Positions 1 through 10,516 of a DNA stretch of 58,141 nucleotides are shown here, one piece after another. The notes below the pieces were generated by a model. It was not told where the DNA came from and did not search any database. It saw only the letters and a program-made list of their open reading frames with translations. How positions within the stretch are numbered: position 1 is the stretch's first letter; each line of letters starts with the position of its first letter. The position numbers and the translations under genes are program-made. This stretch comes from Thoreauomyces humboldtii (lineage: Eukaryota > Chytridiomycota > Chytridiomycetes > Spizellomycetales > Powellomycetaceae): the NCBI GenBank assembly GCA_027596035.1, contig JADGJA010000047.1, positions 1-58,141 on the forward strand, given 5' to 3'.

Positions 1-194
1 CCCCCCAACTTCCAACTCCCAACTCCCAGCTCCTAGCCCGTTCACTGCTCAAGGACACGCTGGCCCGCACCATCCCAGCATGCGTCAGGCCGGGAGCCGT
101 TGGAAAGGCAAGCGCGCAATCCCACTCAACTCCACAATTCGACCCTAGCCCAGCCGGTGGCCGCCTTCCACCTTGAGTAAGTTCACCGGGAGCA

Positions 195-479
195 TCAAGC
201 CAGAAGAGCGCAATACTTGCGGAAGATCTGGTAAACCTTATAGCCCGAAGTGAAGAACGTCCGGATGGTGCGAAGGTCTTCGAAAGGTTTCTGTATGGTG
301 GCGTAGGCCGCTCGGATTAAAGCCGTCTGCGCAAAACACCATTCGAACAAGGCAATGAGGTGCTGCCAACGGGTTACATGTTCGCTGCCCGCGGCGGGTG
401 TTTGTTGAGAAGGGGCGCTGAGTTCTGCTGAAGGTAAAACGATCTCAATACTGTCGGTGTGGTAAAAGAGGAACGACAT
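195..479 (-). CDS. Short hypothetical protein (94 aa), doubtful
   Basis: This is an uninterrupted reading frame with a true ATG at its 5' end and no family I recognise. The product has no signal peptide and no clear motif; the middle is rich in hydrophobic and aromatic residues and could form one amphipathic helix. The main support is a TATA-like sequence (cctatataaa on the minus strand) about 40 bases upstream of the ATG, a usual distance for a small fungal gene. Intron-exon structure cannot be judged. It may be chance, or the last exon of a gene running off other sequence. Confidence 0.3.
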   Translation of the reverse strand: MSFLFYHTDSIEIVLPSAELSAPSQQTPAAGSEHVTRWQHLIALFEWCFAQTALIRAAYATIQKPFEDLRTIRTFFTSGYKVYQIFRKYCALLA

Positions 480-516
480 GCACTACAGGAGCAGGTTCCG
501 GCGCGAGGGCAGGGGG

Positions 517-526
517 TTTATATAGG
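517..526 (-). promoter_or_regulatory. TATA-like element upstream of the 94-aa ORF
   Basis: The minus strand reads cctatataaa, 38-47 bases before the ATG at 479. This is the only promoter-like signal near that ORF. It is placed by sequence and distance alone. Confidence 0.35.
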
Positions 527-562
527 AAAACCGTATGGTCGCTTACAGCATCCCGAGCCCCA

Positions 563-661
563 GCGAAAACTGATTACGGCACATTCCGTCGGAAGTTACG
601 TAATGCCGTAATCAGTTACGTAAAGTTACGTAATGCCGTATGTGCCGTAATCAGTTTTCGC
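563..661. mobile_element. 99-bp MITE-like element with perfect 21-bp terminal inverted repeats
   Basis: The left arm (563-583, starting gcgaaaactgattacggc) is the exact reverse complement of the right arm (641-661). The 57-bp interior carries a direct repeat of agttacgtaatgccgta, so the whole unit is built from related short modules. There is no coding capacity. I see no convincing target-site duplication. It could be a miniature inverted-repeat transposable element or a transcribed hairpin. Confidence 0.55.
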
Positions 662-1107
662 ATAATCAGAATTTTCAGATGCATTACGTCGGCCTTCTGA
701 GGCACAGGTGCGCTCATGAAGATGAAGGCTGCAGCGCGAACAACGGCCTGATAGTAGGAGGCGTGCGGGTTTGTGGTGTGGGGAAAAGGTGCAAGGAGAC
801 ACGACCGACCCGCCGCACCTCTTGAAAGTCTCGGGGCGCACGTCAAACTCAGAAACCTTATCGAAGAGTGTGAAACGCGGAGACTCCGAGGCTCACCCTC
901 AAACCTTCCCATGCCAACGGAAAGCTCTCCCGGAGCCTAGTCGTGTTGGTCGAATACGGATGACGCCTTGCCCCGCGGCCTCGGCTAGCCGTAAACTGCC
1001 CCCCCTTTCCTTACAGCCAAGCAGACTGACCGGTTTCGCGTCTCGAGGTTCATCCATGAGCCAAGCAGGTCCCTAAAGTCGACGATCAGTCACTCCTAAT
1101 CCCACGA
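662..1107. other. Intergenic, no supported gene
   Basis: Overlapping short ORFs on both strands read as random sequence. Nothing recognisable lies between the inverted-repeat element and the TATA box at 1108. Confidence 0.5.
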
Positions 1108-1117
1108 GGTATATAAA
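1108..1117 (+). promoter_or_regulatory. TATA box of the secreted-protein gene
   Basis: The sequence ggtatataaa lies about 110 bases before the preferred ATG at 1227, followed by a C/T-rich leader typical of a fungal 5' UTR. Confidence 0.5.
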
Positions 1118-1226
1118 GTTCAGGAGCAATTTCCATATCCCCCACCCCTTGAGCTCGACCGCCACCGTCTGTCCAATCCCCTATCTTTCCGGCTGCTCTC
1201 CTTCCATCTCCCCTTCTTCTTTCAAT

Positions 1227-1874
1227 ATGTTTCCCAAGACAATAATCTCAGCTGCCATTGCCTCCCTAGCGCTTGCATCGTGCGCATCTGCCGCAACCTG
1301 CGTCAACACGAACGTCGCACTCGACAGTGATTCCGCCTGGAACTCCCTGAACATCACGTCGGCCGGCACAAACGCCTGGAACGTGAGCCCCACCACATCC
1401 GGCTACATTGCCGTCCACTTCAACGCAGCGAAATGCATGAGCCTCGCCTCGTTCACGTCCATCACGTTCGGAATCACCGTCCCCGCTTCGGGAACCTTCA
1501 ACCTGGCATGGACGACTCGACAATCGGACTGCGTCACGGCGTCCAACGCCACAAAGACCTACGTCGCGGCTGACAAGTACGTGTCGAACGGCGTGGCCAC
1601 CGTCCCGTTCTCGGACTTTCCGAACGTCGACTTCAGATACGTCGAGGACTTGACGTTGATCGACTTCCTCCCCGTCGTCGCGACCGGTTGGACCGTGTCC
1701 AACTTCACCCTCACGTGTCCGTCGACGAACGCGACGACGACGGCGGCGTCGGGAGCCGCGGTGGCGACGGGAACGACCGCTGCTGCTGCTTCCAGTGGAG
1801 CCGCCGCGGCTGCGGTTGCCCACGTCGGACTCGGAGCGTTGGTGTCTGCCCTCCTGTCGGCCGCTGTCATGTGA
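1227..1874 (+). CDS. Secreted, probably GPI-anchored cell-surface protein (215 aa)
   Basis: I chose the ATG at 1227, not the in-frame ATG at 1149, because it begins with an ideal signal peptide: MFPK, a hydrophobic stretch to about residue 20, and cleavage near ASA-A. The TATA box and C/T-rich leader also fit this start. The mature domain (about residues 23-160) has four well-spaced cysteines, several N-glycosylation sequons and a beta-rich look like carbohydrate-binding or jelly-roll modules, but I cannot assign a family. Residues 165-200 are Ser/Ala/Thr-rich, and the C-terminus is a hydrophobic tail (ALVSALLSAAVM), as expected for a GPI-anchor signal. No intron is needed. Likely site: cell wall or plasma membrane outer face. 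Confidence 0.65.
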   Translation: MFPKTIISAAIASLALASCASAATCVNTNVALDSDSAWNSLNITSAGTNAWNVSPTTSGYIAVHFNAAKCMSLASFTSITFGITVPASGTFNLAWTTRQSDCVTASNATKTYVAADKYVSNGVATVPFSDFPNVDFRYVEDLTLIDFLPVVATGWTVSNFTLTCPSTNATTTAASGAAVATGTTAAAASSGAAAAAVAHVGLGALVSALLSAAVM

Positions 1875-2365
1875 ATCTAGTTCTTAGCTAAGCTTCCTTT
1901 ACAAGTTAAACCCAATATACAATGAACTCACTTTTTGGACGCCGTTGCCCCTCGCTTTTGAGCGGGCACAGTCATACATGTAACCGGTGCTGTTGCCATG
2001 ACTGTGCTCCGGAGTTTTTGGACAGCCTGGGTGGATGACTTCCGTCATCCTGAGCGCAACCTTGCAATGGATCAGCCTTCCATGGATCAGCACTCTCTGA
2101 GAGGCAGAGAACGAGTTGCCGGCTGCAGACTGGCTACGAGTCCTGGGCACGTTCCGAGTGGTTCTTAAATCCATCGACAGGTGGCTCAATCACATGGCGC
2201 TAAGAAACTCTAATTAATTGGGGGAAAACCGTTTCTACCTAGCTTACGATCGATACATTACAAAAAGTGGGAGTGTACTGAGTGGGGGATAAAACTTTTT
2301 GGGGGGGTATGCAGTTGGGGAGGAGGAGGAGGGACCATGTCGGCGGGAACTTTTTTTTCCCTTCC
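1875..2365. other. Intergenic region between convergent genes
   Basis: I see no conserved coding frame; the region holds the 3' flanks of the secreted-protein gene and of the Arg/Ser-rich gene on the opposite strand. Confidence 0.4.
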
Positions 2366-4027
2366 TCATCCACCTCTGACTGTAGCCGAGGCGCGCTGCA
2401 TCAACTTTCGGTTGTTCTCGTCGCCTTCCATCCTCCTCGACGACTGTCCCGTCAGTCCGAGGGACACGGTGGAAGCGTTGTTCGATAGCTTGTAGAGGGG
2501 CGGTCGACCGTTGGAGGCCGAGAGGGCCACCGCCGACTCCCGACGGAGATGCGAGTGGATGCCGCTGAGGGTGTGTTCCAGTCGAGAGAGGGTGGATCCG
2601 AGCGGGGCAGTCGAGGTTCGCTTGGCGGATCGGTGGTTGCGAAGTATCCGCGGTGACAAAGGACGGATGTGTTCCACGTGGTCTCGGGGGGCGGGGACGG
2701 ACAGAGTCTCCACCGTCGCGCCCTGGTTTTGGATGACCATACCGTTGGGAAGGACCACTTCTCGATAGGAAGAGGTCGATGCCTCGGTAGTCCCTCCTTC
2801 CGCTTCCGTCGCCAACGGTTGGTCCGCCGGAGATGGCGAAGCCGTGGCTATTGGGGATGCTCTGGCGGTCTGGGTGGGCAACGGAAGAAGTCCCGGGACC
2901 ACCACCACCTCCGTTGGGGCGTCCGGAACCAGGTCCTCGTCGTCTATCGCTCCGGGAACATCTTCCCAGTCGGCGTCTCCATCGTCTGGCAACCCTTGCG
3001 CAGCGCTCGTGATCTCACCGAGGTGATCCATCACCGCCTTGAGATCCTCGGGATCCACAAAGTAGTTCCTAGCAACAAGCTGCTTCGTCACGACCGAGAT
3101 CTGCTGGAGAGCGCGACGGACGCGTTGAGCGTCACGACGATGTCGACTGCCGTTGCGTTGCGTGGAAGACGGAGCGCGCTGCCGACCGCGACGCGTGCTT
3201 CCCTTCCGGCGGGTGGACCGTCGCGAGGCCAGCGTGGTGACTCCATCCGACGAGGTTGCTGAGCGCCGGGAGGAATGGAAGGTGATCGCTGTCCGTTGCG
3301 AAGGTCGACGCGAAAGGGAGCGGTTCCGAGCTAGATACAGACTGGTCCGCGGCGATTTGGAGTACGTCGAGGGAGGGGCTCGAGGAGCTTCAGCGGGAAC
3401 GGGAAGCGCTACGATCCCCGATCCGGTGAGCTCCGACTCTGTGATGTCTCCGCCAGCGCTCGATGTTTCGTGCCGATCCTCGCCGCTGGGGTCTTCACCT
3501 TGAGCGGATCCATCCGAAGGGCCGCTCTGACTGCTTCGAGATGAGGACGGCTGTGCATTGCCCCAGATGCCCGTGACGGGATCTTGATAGCAGAGCACGC
3601 GCTCCTGCATGCGCTTCATCTGCGACATGGGGACGCCTTCGACGTTACTTGCGCTTCCGCTCGTGCGCGGTGACGACCGCATCGATCCGGAAGCCCGGCC
3701 CACGGCGAGCTCATGCGGCGTAAACTGTTGCGGGTCGTTGGGCAGAGGATTCGACCCGGCGAGGTTAGGACTCGAGGACGAAGGCGACAGATGGGACGTT
3801 CTGGTGCCGACGACCCGCTGAGATGCAACTCTGTTCGGAATCCCCACGCCGACCAGATCGGGTGCAAGGTGCGGCCGTCTTCGTAGCAACCCCGGGACGG
3901 TCTTCTGCTGAACCCCGGATTTGCCGTTGTTGCGGATGAAGAAGCTGGAGACGGACTTTCGAAGGGATTTGAAGAGATCCGGCCGCCGATCCATCTGCGC
4001 TGGCTGCACAGAGGCTTTACTATCCAT
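2366..4027 (-). CDS. Arg/Ser-rich low-complexity hypothetical protein (553 aa, intronless)
   Basis: A single long ATG-initiated frame without introns, unusual beside the intron-dense neighbours. The protein is basic and strongly disordered, rich in Ser, Arg, Pro and Thr. It contains Arg/Ser/Arg clusters around residues 230-300 and a short possible coiled coil around residues 305-350 that precedes an acidic patch (about residues 355-375). Nothing identifies an enzyme. Such composition is common in regulatory, cytoskeletal or polarity scaffolds of fungi, but that is only an analogy. Opposite-strand ORFs are shadows of its GC-rich codons. The ATG at 4027 is the first in frame and is followed by a basic N-terminus. 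Confidence 0.55.
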   Translation of the reverse strand: MDSKASVQPAQMDRRPDLFKSLRKSVSSFFIRNNGKSGVQQKTVPGLLRRRPHLAPDLVGVGIPNRVASQRVVGTRTSHLSPSSSSPNLAGSNPLPNDPQQFTPHELAVGRASGSMRSSPRTSGSASNVEGVPMSQMKRMQERVLCYQDPVTGIWGNAQPSSSRSSQSGPSDGSAQGEDPSGEDRHETSSAGGDITESELTGSGIVALPVPAEAPRAPPSTYSKSPRTSLYLARNRSLSRRPSQRTAITFHSSRRSATSSDGVTTLASRRSTRRKGSTRRGRQRAPSSTQRNGSRHRRDAQRVRRALQQISVVTKQLVARNYFVDPEDLKAVMDHLGEITSAAQGLPDDGDADWEDVPGAIDDEDLVPDAPTEVVVVPGLLPLPTQTARASPIATASPSPADQPLATEAEGGTTEASTSSYREVVLPNGMVIQNQGATVETLSVPAPRDHVEHIRPLSPRILRNHRSAKRTSTAPLGSTLSRLEHTLSGIHSHLRRESAVALSASNGRPPLYKLSNNASTVSLGLTGQSSRRMEGDENNRKLMQRASATVRGG

Positions 4028-5037
4028 CGCTGCGAGTGCCCTTTACGGTCCAATCAGGGTACGTCCGGTAGTCCTTTTTCTCTGGCGATCTTTAGTGCCT
4101 CACAGGTTGTCGTCGGGTACTCGGGACGTCGAAGGTTGCAAGCACCGAAGGTTTGGAGAAGGACCAAAGGGAGGAAGGAAGGAGATTCGCAGGTTCGATT
4201 TGGACGACTGCAGGACAGGTTCTCTCGCTAGGTTTTGTGCAGTATCGTGCAGTATCGGGCGTTTTGGCCTGCGACGTGGGTGTCACGAAGTTGTGTTGAA
4301 CTCGAGGATGCGTGCTGGAAGCGTGCAAGCAGGATGTGCGCCTTGGTGCACGCGAGAGGACACGGACGGAGAGGGAGACCGCGATCGGATAGGGTGTAGG
4401 TTGGGTGTTGGTTCCGGAAGAGATGGATTTCCTGTCTGCATGCACCGGAGGGTAGTCGAGCAGCGGATCCGATGGCGCACCACAAGTAAAGTACAGTATT
4501 GACGCTATCGTCGCTATGCGATGCGGACGAGGATGCGGACGAATGTGAATGTTGATCAGCACGATTCCTATGGCCGTTCCTACGGTGGGGAGCTCTGCGG
4601 CGGGGTGGATGGGCAAAGGACTGGAAAAAGAAACGGCGGCTCGGCACACGCACACGCACACACACCGACACACACGCACACACAAGAGATGGAAGTTCAT
4701 GGAACACACCAGCAGAGCCAGCTGAGAGAGAGTTGTCCTTGTACAGCGAAAGAGAAGGAAGGAAGAAGGAAAAGTGTGTGATCACAGACAGACAGAAAGA
4801 GGGAGAAAGAAAAAAGGGAAATGGTTGCTGCGCGCGGACGCGGAGGTGTGCCCTTACCAACCGGTGCACAAGCGGCTCAGCCGAGCCGTACCGAGTCGTG
4901 GGAACCTGGCTCGGAAGGTACCACGGAGACAAATTACACAATTCAGCGTCCAGACTTTCCCGTGCAACTGCTAACAATGCGCCCGCTTGGAACGTGACGT
5001 GAGATGACCCGACTAGTCGACTGGACACTCGGATTCT
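4028..5037. other. 1.0-kb intergenic region with CA microsatellite
   Basis: This lies between the ATG of the Arg/Ser-rich gene and the stop of the acyltransferase gene. It includes a (CA)n-type tract at about 4645-4684 and a purine-rich stretch near 4735-4820. Open frames here are low-complexity and not supported. Confidence 0.45.
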
Positions 5038-6596
5038 TCACCGGACGCTGTGCTTGCCGCCCGCAAACTCCGCCATCTTCCCTCTGAAAAGCTCAAGCTC
5101 CGACGTGTACAGGCTGATTCCGACCACGACGCCTCCAACCCCAGGAGGCGCAGGCCACGTCGCTGCAAAGTTGGGGCTACCGGGCTCTGCAGGCCCGGCA
5201 TCCGCGATCACAACAAACTTGCGAGGAGTCCCCTTGCCAAAGTCCATCGCGTAGAAACCCGAGCGTGTCCACTGCGACACGAAGAAATCCGCTGTGCTTC
5301 CCGGTCCCGTGCCGAACAGGTTGATGGCAGGGCAGATGCGAGCTCCCAGGCCTCGCTCGAACCCGCCGTAGATCACGCCGAGGGTGCGCCCCACCGCGTC
5401 CTTGTCGAGGACCACGTCGCGGAAGGCCGAGGCGATGCTCGACAGCGTCGCGGAGCTCGCATCGAGCGGCGGAAGGTTCAAGGGCATCTGGGCGGAAGCG
5501 CGTGCCTCGGGGCTGGCAGGGCTGACCCTGAGACGCAGGTCGGCGGAAAACACGACCCGCATGGCGCCGGGGGAGCGACACTCTGCCGCGCTCTTGACGA
5601 TCAGGGCAGATATGCAGTCGTTCTGCGACAGCCTAGGGTCGTCCTTGCGCAAGCTTGCGACGAGGTCCTCCAACCGATCCGCCGGAAGGTGACATTCCAC
5701 GTAGGCGCACTGGGGTAGCAGCTCCCCCATCTTGCCGATCATCGCTCCGAGAGCCTCTGCGGATGGGAACGCCAACGCCGTCGGGTTGGGTCCTGTAATG
5801 TCGCCCTCGAAAGGGATGTGGTTTGCAGGATCGGCGAGCGCGTTGAAGCACTTGACGGTGTCGTTCGTCGCGGCATCATCGTGGACGTCGAACTTTCCCC
5901 GAACGGCGTCCGCCCAATCTCGCATGAACATCCCAATTGCCGCGGTATCAAACTAGAAAATGCGGGGGGGTCAGGAAGCCGCTTCCGTCGGAGAATGGAA
6001 ACCAAACATACCAGGGAATGAGGGAAACGGACGGCGATGGCCGAGCTCTTGTCGGCGAGCGTGATGAGAGACGCTGTGATCAAAGGTTTCCTCCGAGAAA
6101 CGACTTCACTGACGGGTGACTGGTGGGGATCGTGAAGAAACTCGGCGAAGGCTGGGTGCTTGACCTCAGTGCCACCTGCCACGAAGGCAGGGGCGAGCTC
6201 GTCCAGGGTCAGGGACGAGGTGCCTTTGGCGAGGGGAACGCCCTCGTTGCTGAGTTCGATCTGGTAGACGTTGTCCGTGACATCGACGAGACGTCCAGCG
6301 TACACCTGATGTCGTTGAAGCACCTGGGCGAGGCCACGGGCGACCACGTCAAAGTCAAGCTCGTAGTCGAAGAGCCACGCCTTGGGGGGTTGGAAGCTTG
6401 AGTGTCCTGTCTTCATGAACGCTCACAGGACTGGACGGATGCGACCTACCTGAGGCATGCTCAGCCAACCGACAAGGGATCCCAGCGGCGACAGAGCGAC
6501 GTGAGACGGGGCATGTGATTTCTCTTGGGCATGAACGAAGATGGGTGGTGACAGCTGAACGAGCGAGACCTTGCTCGCAAGAGTTGCAGGTGACAT
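5038..6596 (-). CDS. BAHD-type (HXXXD) acyltransferase, 486 aa in three exons
   Basis: Model: exons 6596-6450, 6410-6012 and 5952-5038. Joining exons 2 and 3 (intron 6011-5953, GTATGT...CTAG) recreates the catalytic HXXXD motif as HSLFD, with His in exon 2 and Asp in exon 3. The second hallmark, the structural DFGWG motif, reads DFGKG (AMDFGKGTPRKF) near residue 430. The N-terminal part has the family's LSPLGS and AWLFDYE-type strands and an AGRL turn. Length fits the usual 430-490 aa. The 39-nt first intron is short and least certain; translation could instead begin at 6416. The enzyme should transfer an acyl group from CoA to an alcohol or amine, in the cytosol; the substrate cannot be read from sequence. 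Confidence 0.75.
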
Positions 6597-7138
6597 GAGG
6601 TTGAGAAAGTGGAAGGATTTCTAGGACGGGAAGCCTGGGAAGCGAAGGGCGGGCAACCATCTGAAGAGTCGATACTTAAGTTGCTTCTGCACCGTTTTGT
6701 GCTGAGCAAAGTGAACGTTGACACGGCACGCAGACGAACGACCCACTGCACGCCATGGTGGGTGTCCCGCCGGATCCCACCCCCGTCGCCGAAACCCCCA
6801 ATCTGCAGTCTGCAATCTGCATGGCTTTGTGATCCTATAGAGCGTGAATTGGAGAGGTGGCTGAGTGGTTTGCCATCATCAACCAAATACATATACGTGC
6901 GGAGGGGAAGGAAATCCATGGGCAGTGGTGAACTCACTGGCTCGGCCCGATGATGTCATAACAGGGCTGGTCACTTGATCAACAAATGAACAGCTGCGTG
7001 GGTGTGAAGAGCACAGCCACCCCAGCCTTCCTTGTTTTGCACGTCATCCTCTCCTCTCTCCTTCCTCAGTGTCCTCTCACCTCTCACTTCTTCCCTGTAC
7101 GCCTCATACATTTTCTCACTTGTCAACCTCCATCGTCG
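6597..7138. other. Shared upstream region of divergent genes
   Basis: About 540 bases separate the acyltransferase start (minus) from the membrane coiled-coil gene (plus). A C/T-rich leader precedes the plus-strand ATG. A tRNA-like 5' half around 6850 has no T-arm and is not called. Confidence 0.4.
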
Positions 7139-8605
7139 ATGCCTCCAAACACAAACTTTCGAAGGTCAAAGGCAAACAAGCTGAAATCAGCAACCAGGGC
7201 GGACCTCGCAGACGTCAGGAAGAACGCGGCAACCCTCGCCAATGCCAGCGACAACCGTAGAGCAGGAGGAGGAGGAGGAGGAGACGCCTTCGATGATCTT
7301 GCAGCTCCCACTCGCGCAGTGTTCGCTCTGCTCGCTAGCGTGCTTCGGTTCCTCGGTGGTCTGGTGGCGAGCATCGTTCGCATATTCGCTCCATATATCT
7401 TCTTGACCTTTCTCGCCGGGTAACCGCACGGATGAACGTCTCTCGGAACTTTCCGGCCTTCAAGTCACTGATTCCAGCATTTGCAGGAGTCTTCTGTGGT
7501 ATCTACGCTACCAGGTCTCCCAGGGCTTCAGCTCGTTCCTTCCGGGCTGCGATGGCCCGCTCGCCGACCGTCTGCCTCTGGTTCGGATCGTCTGCGGGAA
7601 CCCCGAAGCCGTAGCGTCCGCACAGGTGTGGTACTGCCATCACGGCGGTCGTCACATCACCTCATCCGTCTGCAAACGTCTAGAGGACGAGCAGAACCAG
7701 GTTCGATTCGACGCAGTGGGCGCAATCACCAAAAGCACCTACGACACCGTGGACAAAGGCACGCAGCTCGTCATGAGGACGAGAGACCTTCCCAATCCGC
7801 GCGATCTCGCGCTTCGTTCCTCGAACCTCAACTCCCTCCAGTGGGCTGTCTTGTATCACACCAACCTCACCGACAAGCATCGGGTCGCCGAGGGTCTGGT
7901 CGCTTCTTCCAAGGCACTCGACGGGACCGTCGATGCCCTCATCGAGCTCAAGGGCGACTCGGAGTTCGCCCTCCGGGACATGGTCGATCAGTTCGAGCGG
8001 ATAGAGCGTGCTCTCGATGCCACGCTGTCGGATCGAAAGACGGTCGAGGACCTCGAGGTGGTGTTCGACGATGCCCTGAGAGAGGTCGACGAGCTTCTGG
8101 GACGACTACAGCTGTCCACCGTCGACGCGTCCACGCTCGCCAAGGGCACGAAAGGCGCCGTGGACCACGTTCAGCGGCTCCTCTCGGTGGCCAAGCGTCA
8201 TGCCGACCTGGACAAGAGGGAGGTGGGCGGTCTCGCCTCATTGTTCAACATGGAGAGCCGCACCCAGAAACGACAGCTGGAACAAGATCTCGGCATCTGG
8301 GAGGTGAGCATGGTAGATTGCCCCCGAGCGTCGGCTCATCGATCAGGGCATCTGATCGTATACTTTTTTTCCGCCAGGACTGCACAGGGCAGATGGCTGG
8401 CCTGTCCGAGGATCTGACGCTTCTGGGCGTCGAGCTTGGTGGCCTGCGACACAACGTCGGGTTGGTGCGATCTTCTTGGAAGCGGTCCGCTTACATCAAA
8501 GGCGACATTCACGACCAGATCGCTTCTCTCGGCAGCAAGGTCGCAGAGCTCAAGGACCTCATGCGGAATGCCGGAGGCAAGATTCCGATCGACACCATAT
8601 CTTAG
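7139..8605 (+). CDS. Membrane-anchored coiled-coil protein, unknown (441 aa)
   Basis: Model: exons 7139-7419, 7487-8303 and 8378-8605, with GTAACC...GCAG and GTGAGC...CCAG introns; both junctions keep frame. The N-terminus is basic, followed by a Gly run and a long hydrophobic region (about residues 57-105) that spans exon 1 into exon 2 and probably forms one or two membrane helices. Residues from about 150 onward are charged heptad-like helices with no cysteine-rich or enzymatic motif. The architecture recalls nuclear-envelope or ER coiled-coil proteins needed for nuclear fusion or tethering, but I see no diagnostic sequence. Convergent with DCAF7 (135 bp between stops). Confidence 0.6.
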
Positions 8606-8740
8606 TTATACTCTATTTTCCTGCTCAAGTCTTTCTTTTTGGAGCCTTCGCCCATTTTTGAGTGGTGTTTTACCCACCGATCGCGAATACTTATTACATG
8701 TACAGCAACCATATCGCGTTGTAACAGCTTCGCACCAGTC

Positions 8741-10270
8741 TTAGACCCTCAGCGCCTGCACAGTTTGGTCGAAGGAGATGGCCACCCAATCAGGTGACGG
8801 AGCTGACCACGCCATCTGGTTGATAGCAGCGTCGGCAGAGTACGCCAGCACCGGTTCCCGCAAGTACTTGTCTTTGGGCTCTTTGCTTATGTCCCACACG
8901 AGAGCTTGCGCATCGTCGCCTTCACAGAGCAGAAGGTGTAAGTGAACACGTGGACAGCAGGAGCTTAGTCCGGCGAGAATCTCACCTGTGCTGCAAATGT
9001 GGCTACTGGAATGAGGGGCCCACCCGAGCGCCGTGATCACCGAACCGTGACCCCTCAGCTCCAAGACGGGTATAGCGGGCACGCGAATGTCCATGATGAG
9101 CACGGCGGATGAGTCGGTCTGGAAGGTGGCAATGTAGTTCGGATCCTGTTTGTTCCATGATAGACGTAGCAGCGGGAGGAGGACATCGTGGGCAGAGTCG
9201 GAATGGGCTGACGAGGGAGGGACCCGCGCCTCATCAGGGACGGGACCGCATTCGTAAAGGATTGTCGAGTGTTCTAGGTTTCTTTTCGAGGAGAAGGTTT
9301 GTGCGAATGAGTACAGGGTCAGGGGTTAAGGGCCCTCCTGTGCAACGAGAAAGTACCTAAGATCGAACATTCGTAGCGATCCATCTGCACCCACGCTTGC
9401 AAACACCTGGTTTCCTTGCGAGAACGCTACATCAAACACTTCTCGGTCGTGGGCGATCAGCTGCGTCTTGGCTTGCTGAGTCTGCGGATTCGGTCAGTCT
9501 CGGTTCTTCGACGACTGTGCCTTTTGGGTGCGACGTACCGACACGTCCCAGACGGTACACGTTGTATCGATACTGGACGTTATAACGATATTTGGATCCG
9601 TCTCGTTCCAGTCCATGGATGTGATAGGAGCATGTCCGGTCTGATCCCGAAGGCTTCTCGTCAGTTCGAGGCCCACAGGAGTTATCTTTCACATGGGGAC
9701 GACCCACCGAGTTCGTTCGTCGCTGGTTTTTTAGGACGGCTATCGGTGCTATAGAGGCTCTCGGTTGGGAAGGCCTTCGTCCGATCTTCGAGGAGGAGGA
9801 CCCGCCTTCCTCCCGCGTAGTCGACTCGCTCCCTGGCGCCAACTCCCAGATTTTCAAGAATTCACCAGTTGTTGCAAACAGATCAGGCGAATTGGCGGCC
9901 TGGTGCGTCGCAACAATTCGTTGATTCATCAGTTGCTGCAGCTATTCGGGTGGCAGTCGTTGGTCGTAGGCACGTACCTACTTTGTAAGGCGCCCATAGC
10001 AACTTGGTGCAGGGAAATGGTTGCTCAACCTCGGCGATCTTCATGAAATCATCGTCCCGGTCTTGAACCTCGATGATCGATATCTAGAAAGCGGGCGCGC
10101 TGTCAGTGGCACTTTACGCGAGGGATTTGTTGGAAGTAACGTACCTTGTTGGTATGTTCTGGGACGAAGCTGCCCATTCCAAGCCGAAAGGTGCCTGGTC
10201 GTTGACACCAGTTAAGCCCGTACACCGGCCACTCTGTCGCGAAGCTATATAGCTGCTTCTGCGATGGCAT
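8741..10270 (-). CDS. DCAF7: DCAF7/WDR68 WD40-repeat scaffold protein (373 aa)
   Basis: Seven exons: 10270-10145, 10083-9982, 9899-9708, 9640-9539, 9481-9357, 9281-8986 and 8919-8741. Family landmarks appear in order across exons: [15 protein letters not shown] at the start, [104 protein letters not shown] and the terminal [16 protein letters not shown]. Length is close to the family norm of about 340; an insertion after LEHSTILYE ([12 protein letters not shown]) accounts for the difference. DCAF7 (plant AN11/TTG1, animal WDR68) is a beta-propeller adaptor for DYRK kinases and CUL4-DDB1. It shares a 246-bp upstream region with RAE1 in head-to-head orientation. Confidence 0.93.
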
Positions 10271-10516
10271 TGCTTCCGAATTGAAGGCCTGAAGGTGTGG
10301 TATATATAGCGAAGCCGTGTTCTGGGACCTGGAAAGGTCAGTAGAAGGTTTAGGGGAAGGTGTGATGAAAACTGGGGTTGACCGAATCCATCGGACATGA
10401 ATGCTCACCCGAATCTCACATCTCACTCCCGTCCTCCCACACAGCAAAACCCATTTCTTCCAGCAACTCAAAATCTTAGTATCCTGTAGTTGAAGCGAAC
10501 GGAACAGCAAGGGAGT
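10271..10516. promoter_or_regulatory. Short divergent promoter between DCAF7 and RAE1
   Basis: Only 246 bases separate the two start codons on opposite strands, so both core promoters must lie here. A tatatata-type stretch occurs near 10299. Placement is by gene geometry. Confidence 0.55.

Noticed and set aside
6848..6935. tRNA-like 5' half (ggagaggtggctgagtggtt)
   Set aside because: The D-arm pattern resembles tRNA-Ser or -Leu, but there is no T-arm (GGTTCGAAT) and no acceptor stem pairing downstream.
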